Source: Struthidea cinerea
Lineage: Eukaryota > Chordata > Aves > Passeriformes > Corcoracidae
Direction: 5' to 3'
Length of the DNA stretch: 64,000 nt
Assembly: GCA_013397865.1 (NCBI GenBank)
Contig: VZTI01000620.1
Coordinates: forward strand, 580,245-644,244
Shown here: piece after piece, positions 59,210-64,000 of the stretch
Layout: every line of letters begins with the position of its first letter
Position numbering within the stretch: position 1 is the stretch's first letter
Program-made: the position numbers and the translations under genes
The notes under the pieces: model-generated
Seen by the model: only the letters and a program-made list of their open reading frames with translations
The model's database searches: none
Told to the model about the DNA's origin: nothing

Positions 59210-60051
59210 GTAGGTAGAGCTGTTGTTATGACCTTCTTGGTATTTGGGTGGGAGGGCAGTCAAGTGTATCTGCCCTGGAGAAGAACCAAGCATTTTGCAA
59301 TGGGTTTCATCTCCATGACAGACGGTGATGTTGTTTTCAAGTTTATATTATGTTTTAGACTATGGCACCTTCTGTAGGATACTTGCGTTGCTATAAAAAC
59401 ACTGATTCGATCAAGTGACCATTATGACATGAGAGGGAGGCAGCTGGAGGGACCAAGCTGTCTTCATGAAGAAGTAAAAAATTACCTCTGTTCCATTTTG
59501 GTTTTTGAGCAAAACTTTCTGGAAAATTCCTTGGGGTGCACTGCAGAGCATGTTTTGTCACGCTGCCTTAGGGAAGGTGTACATTCAGGAATGCAGTTTT
59601 AAATATGGACTGAGGACATGAACTATGTTTACTTGTGCCAGACTCTGATTTTGGAATCAAAAGGCAGGAATCAATAAGCTGCTATGGAGCTGTGACCATC
59701 TGTTCTCTGGACCCAAGCTGTTAAGCCTTCACCAAGCAGTGCTGCACCACATGGACTTACCAGGACACATCTCTCTTACTGTGGGACTCTGCATCTTGCT
59801 CCATGATGTGCTCTTGATTTGCTGGCTTGCTGCTAAATGAAGAACCATCTCCAGCTGGTCACGGGACAAACAGCTTTTCAGTGTAAGAAGGGACTTTGGC
59901 ACCTGTGTGAACTTGAAGGTGCATTTCCACTGAAATACAAAATAGCTCTTGTTGTATCTCTAAGGCCCTGAGAGGCCAGGGATCTTTACCAGCTTCACAG
60001 CTAGGGAGGCTGAGGCTAAGGTGACAAGTTATAACTGAAATAAAGTAAAAT

Positions 60052-60091
60052 ATAATAATAATAATAATAATAGTAGTAGTAGTAGTAGTAA
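60052..60091 (+). repeat. Compound (TAA)n-(TAG)n microsatellite
   Basis: About eight ATA/TAA triplets pass directly into about six TAG triplets, 40 bp in all and nearly perfect. This looks like a point change that spread through an AAT array. Confidence 0.92.
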
Positions 60092-61340
60092 TGAAGGGGA
60101 TGGAGAGGGGTGAGAGGGGCGGAGGGAGAGAGAGGGAGAAGAATAAAGCCCAAGAATGACAAGTGATACACAAGCCATCTCCCAGCACCGATCAGCCTGT
60201 CCCACACAACTCCCCGCAGTTCATACACTGAGCGTGATGATCTGCGGTAGGGAGTATCCCTCTGGATAGTTTGGATCAGCTGTTTTGGCTGTGCTTCTTC
60301 ACAGCTTCTTGTGTACTTCTTCACTGGCAGAGCATGGGAAACTGAGAAGTCCTTGACTTAGAGTAAGCACTGCTGAGCAACAACTAAAACATCAGTATGT
60401 TATCATTATTGTCACACTGCATCCAAACTCAGCACTGTATCAGCTACTAGAAAGACAATTAGCTCTACCCCCGCCAAAACCAGAACATCATAGCAGTAGT
60501 TTCTCGGAAGACATTTCTCCTAAGTTCCTGAGTTCTTCATAACCAAGGTAGATTCTTCAAATAACGATGGCATTTGTGATGTGGGATGAGGACAAAGCAA
60601 TTGAATCCTTTGCTGAACAGTGCAATTAGCAAAATCTCTAGTCATTTTGCTGTAGATGGCTTTTACTTGAGAAAGGTCACTTTTGTATTGTGTTTCTTTG
60701 ATTACTGGTTTTGACCTTACTGGTCATGATTGCCAAGGAGAAGTCCTGTGTTCCAGATGATCAGAGAATTGCATATTTAATAATAATTTGTAATGCTCTA
60801 TTGCTTCTGGCTTTTTCAGTCACTGCTGAGACAAGTTGCAATCACAAACTGATAAGTGACCTTCTCTGGGTGAAATGAACAGAGATAAGCTGGCTCACCA
60901 GAGAGTTTGGTGAACCCACTTGCAAATGCAGCAGTTATCACATGCTTCCCAGGAGCATCTCCATGCAGATGTAATTCTAAAATACAGAAATGCAAAGAGA
61001 AAAAAGTGTTAGGAACAGTGTCAATATCTGTTAGAGCTCATTCATCAGAAAAACAAGAGTCCTAATCATATTCTTGTTGTGTGTATCTTAGCTATTGAAA
61101 TACTGAAACTTTCTACAATCTCTTTATCCAGCCAGTCCAGTTCTTATTCCACACTTCAGATGTCTTCAGCTTCCCTATTCTTTGACACTGGTCCTCCAAA
61201 TTTCAGGCTCTGTTCCATTTGCATCTGTTATAATTATCACAGTTTTATATTTTTTACTTCCACATATTTTGTCTTGTCTCCTCATCAGTCTGTTATTTTT
61301 CTGGATTCCTACATACCCCATCAATCTGTGTAAATCCTGC

Positions 61341-61380
61341 TTGTTCAGGGGTAATGACATTTGTTCAGGGGTAATGAGGT
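61341..61380 (+). repeat. 20-bp tandem duplication
   Basis: Two adjacent copies, ttgttcaggggtaatgacat and ttgttcaggggtaatgaggt, differ at 2 of 20 bases. A recent local duplication within XK intron 2. Confidence 0.85.
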
Positions 61381-64000
61381 CGATTTCACCTGAGAATCTA
61401 CAGCTGTTTACCATCATCCTGGGAGCATGGCTTGTCCTTTTCAAATCTGTTTGAAACTCCTTATTGCTTCCAGTATTGGCTTGAACACTTCTGAAAAGAG
61501 CATGCATCCTTGCCTAGCTTTTTATCAGCCGTGCTGTGTATTTCTTGTGTATTTCATGGCATTCATTAATTTCTCTGGATGTTTTCTTCTGGATTATTGG
61601 GGTCTTGCCAGTGTCTGGCATTCTTCAAAACTGTTGTTTCAGTCTGCCAAGAATGTAAGACCAAGATAACCAGAGAGCTGCAAAAGCAGGACCGACTCTC
61701 GAGGTTAGTGATGAGTGACATAAAGCTTTGGTGACTGTTCATCATGAAAAGTGTAAAAATGTTGGATGTAATACAACATTGGAAACCCACATGTATTAGC
61801 CTGAGTCCTAGTTCTATTTTGTATACATATAACTATAGTATCTATGATAGATTTCAGTGGTACTTGTGAGGTAGCTCATCTAGAGCAGAATTCACTGTCT
61901 TAGCAATTTCTGAAGTGGGAAGGACCAGGTCTTGAAAGGACTTCAGATGTAATAACAAAACACAACAAAGCAAAACAGTGCCTCCCTATCTGTGAGTGTC
62001 CGCCTCTGATTTGTAAGAAAAATACAGCCTTTTGGGAGGAGGAAGGAAGAAGAGAAACACCACCTTTATAAGGACTGTTAGAGGATTTGGACCTGTTCCA
62101 AGGGAAGATACTTTGCCTTTTAAATTTACATTTCTTTTCCTGTTCAGGATGAGTAAAAGCAACAGTGTCACCCTCCCACATTTCCCTTTGTGGTTGCTTC
62201 AAACTGTCTTTTTCACAGAGTTAAAAGCGATGTTTGAACTGAAGGTCTGGTGACAGTAATGAGCTTTTAGGAAAGGAGCAGGACTGGATTAGTGTATTAA
62301 ACCAGAGTCAGCATGACCTATTTTCTATCAATGGAGAAATGTCTCTTTTGAAGGCTTGAGTTTGTAAGATAGGTTTGAGATTAATATAGATTCCCTAAAG
62401 TGAAATTGGGGAATAAGATCAATGTTTCATCTTGTCAAAGCAGAAAGCAAGCAGAGTTCCAGGACAGCAGTACTCAGTCCCTGGTGGGTAGGTCTTTATG
62501 TTCCTTTAACTCTGAGAATATTCTTTTGCTTCATTATCCGCCAGAAGTTATGTTCTTTCACAGTTCAAAACTACAGGAAAGATTTTGTAAAAAGCCATAG
62601 GACATCAAGCAATATTCTTGACTGAATTCACCTGCTCTTCTGCTTTCAGCCAATGTTTTTCCAAGACATAACATTTAAAAATTCTCAGCTCAAATACAGT
62701 GCTGTAAGAAAGATGTTTAAAAACATCTACTAACAATTTGAACATAAACATTTTCAGAGAATATATGCACCACCAAACTGGCATGTACAAAATTACCATA
62801 TAAGATGGTAAATACTTTTCATCTTACTGAGTGCCTTGGAAAATTGGATATAAAGACTTGATTACTTTCCAAAGTAATTCAGAGGTGTTTGTGGATCAGA
62901 ATGGAAGAGATCAGCTGAAGTGATACAGAAAATTCTCTTAGAAAGACGTTAGAGATCTTAAAATACACTTGTTTCTTCCAAAGGATTGCTTAGAAATTAA
63001 TGACTTTAATTAGGAAAAAAGCCCAAACCCTGATAATTTTGGCCATATAGCTATAGCAAAACAGGGAATCCAGTTTATTTGTAGGATATTGGCACACAAA
63101 CTAATTGAAGGCTGCAGAAAACACTGGTTGCTAAGCATTGCAAATGTAATTGAGATCATTAAGAATTCCCAACTCTGATTATTTTATCTGATGCAATATC
63201 AGCTATTCAGCAGGTTGGTAAAACTTGTGAATAAATATTTATATAATTGTGTACGCAAATACTAAAATACCTGTGGGCAGTGAGCACTTTGTTTACTCTC
63301 TGTGTCCAGTGTTCATGTATGTTTGTACCTACTTAATATGGCAAGATGGGATGCTCTCCTGCTGTGCCAGGTAACATCTGGTCTCTGCCTTCACTTTCTG
63401 CAGAATTTAAATGTGAAACCTTCCTTTCAGGGATTCTAGACAGGTGGGAGATACTGACAGTTGATCTGAATTTAAAGACATTTTTAATAGGAGTGGTTTT
63501 TTTAAATGCATGATATAGATGGGTGTATAAAGAAAATTATTGTTTAGGAAAACAGTGCAGGCAGGTGAGTAACCATCTCTCTACACAGTCAGAGACAATG
63601 TGGACAGTGCTGGTTTAAATTCCTTTGGCTTTCGATTTTGAGCTGTATCACATAGCTTTTTGCGATTTGCTTTATCATAGAACTTCACAAGCAGTGAGTT
63701 ATCTGCATGTCCAAGTTACTCCAAAGTTTCAGCTTCTATTTTCCAGGTTTTCATTTGTGTGAAAAGGTAGTAGCACCCCTGTGCCTGTGGAGTACTGTAG
63801 GAGTTTGGGAGCAAGTTGGATACTCTTATGACTGAGAGGTGAAATTACCAAGGACAGAATATGTATGAACAGCCCTTGGCAGGGTGAGGAGGGAGAGACA
63901 CTTATGACTGCTAAGTGCCTTCTTTTTCTTACTAGCTCCTTGGATAAGTATCAAACAGGGACCAAAACAGGACGTAGGATTAGAGCAATGTGCTGGGTTT

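Larger units (their letters stand above)
59210..64000 (+). other. XK: XK intron 2 (beginning)
   Basis: No reading frame in this stretch resembles the remaining ~275 residues of XK, which should come from one long exon, so the intron runs past the window end. It contains a compound trinucleotide microsatellite (60052-60091) and a 20-bp tandem duplication (61341-61380). No CR1, RNA gene or other exon is recognised. Confidence 0.75.

Noticed and set aside
59210..64000. Search for XK exon 3
   Set aside because: No frame here of adequate length or matching sequence. The longest frames are about 110 codons and unrelated, so the exon must lie beyond the window.
1..64000. CRISPR arrays, tRNA, rRNA or prokaryotic operons
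   Set aside because: None seen. The sequence has the intron, CpG-island and CR1 signature of a vertebrate chromosome. I read by eye and could have missed a small structured RNA.

Overview
The window looks like a bird nuclear chromosome. It has two large-intron vertebrate genes, CpG-island promoters, at least nine fragments of the CR1 LINE family that dominates avian genomes, one probable solo retroviral LTR and one MIR relic. A non-avian sauropsid cannot be fully excluded. A few unresolved bases remain (10081, 12904-12921, 53922).

Layout. 1-130 is the edge of a CpG-rich stretch with no gene I can name. 131-9830 is intergenic, with two CR1 pieces. 9830-10860 is the CpG island of LANCL3 (LanC-like protein 3). 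LANCL3 runs on the + strand in five coding exons (10154-10699, 37945-38068, 39093-39290, 40265-40472, 41527-41686), which join in frame to a complete 411-residue protein. Intron 1 is about 27 kb and holds most of the transposon debris: a MIR relic, five CR1 pieces, a probable antisense solo LTR, and an unexplained inverted repeat that encloses one of those CR1s. 41687-49867 is 3' UTR and/or intergenic DNA, with several possible poly(A) signals.

A CR1 tail (49868-50172) abuts the CpG island of the second gene, XK (50175-51010, + strand). XK encodes the multipass membrane protein of the Kell blood-group/scramblase family. Exon 1 (50515-50759) and exon 2 (58947-59209) are present. The large third exon is not seen before position 64000, so XK is partial because the window ends. 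The remaining ~4.8 kb is XK intron 2.

The two genes are unrelated in function as far as is known: LANCL3 is a soluble zinc-enzyme-like (alpha/alpha) barrel and XK is a membrane lipid scramblase partner. Their order and orientation (LANCL3 then XK, same strand) match human Xp21.1, a block that is autosomal in birds.

I found no convincing previously undescribed biological system. The most notable unexplained items are: the inverted repeat around a CR1 at 31398-32077; a five-unit 17-bp minisatellite just upstream of XK; a GGGGCC run just inside XK intron 1; a GTNNGT double splice donor at XK exon 1; and a perfect 14-bp palindrome at 49332-49361.
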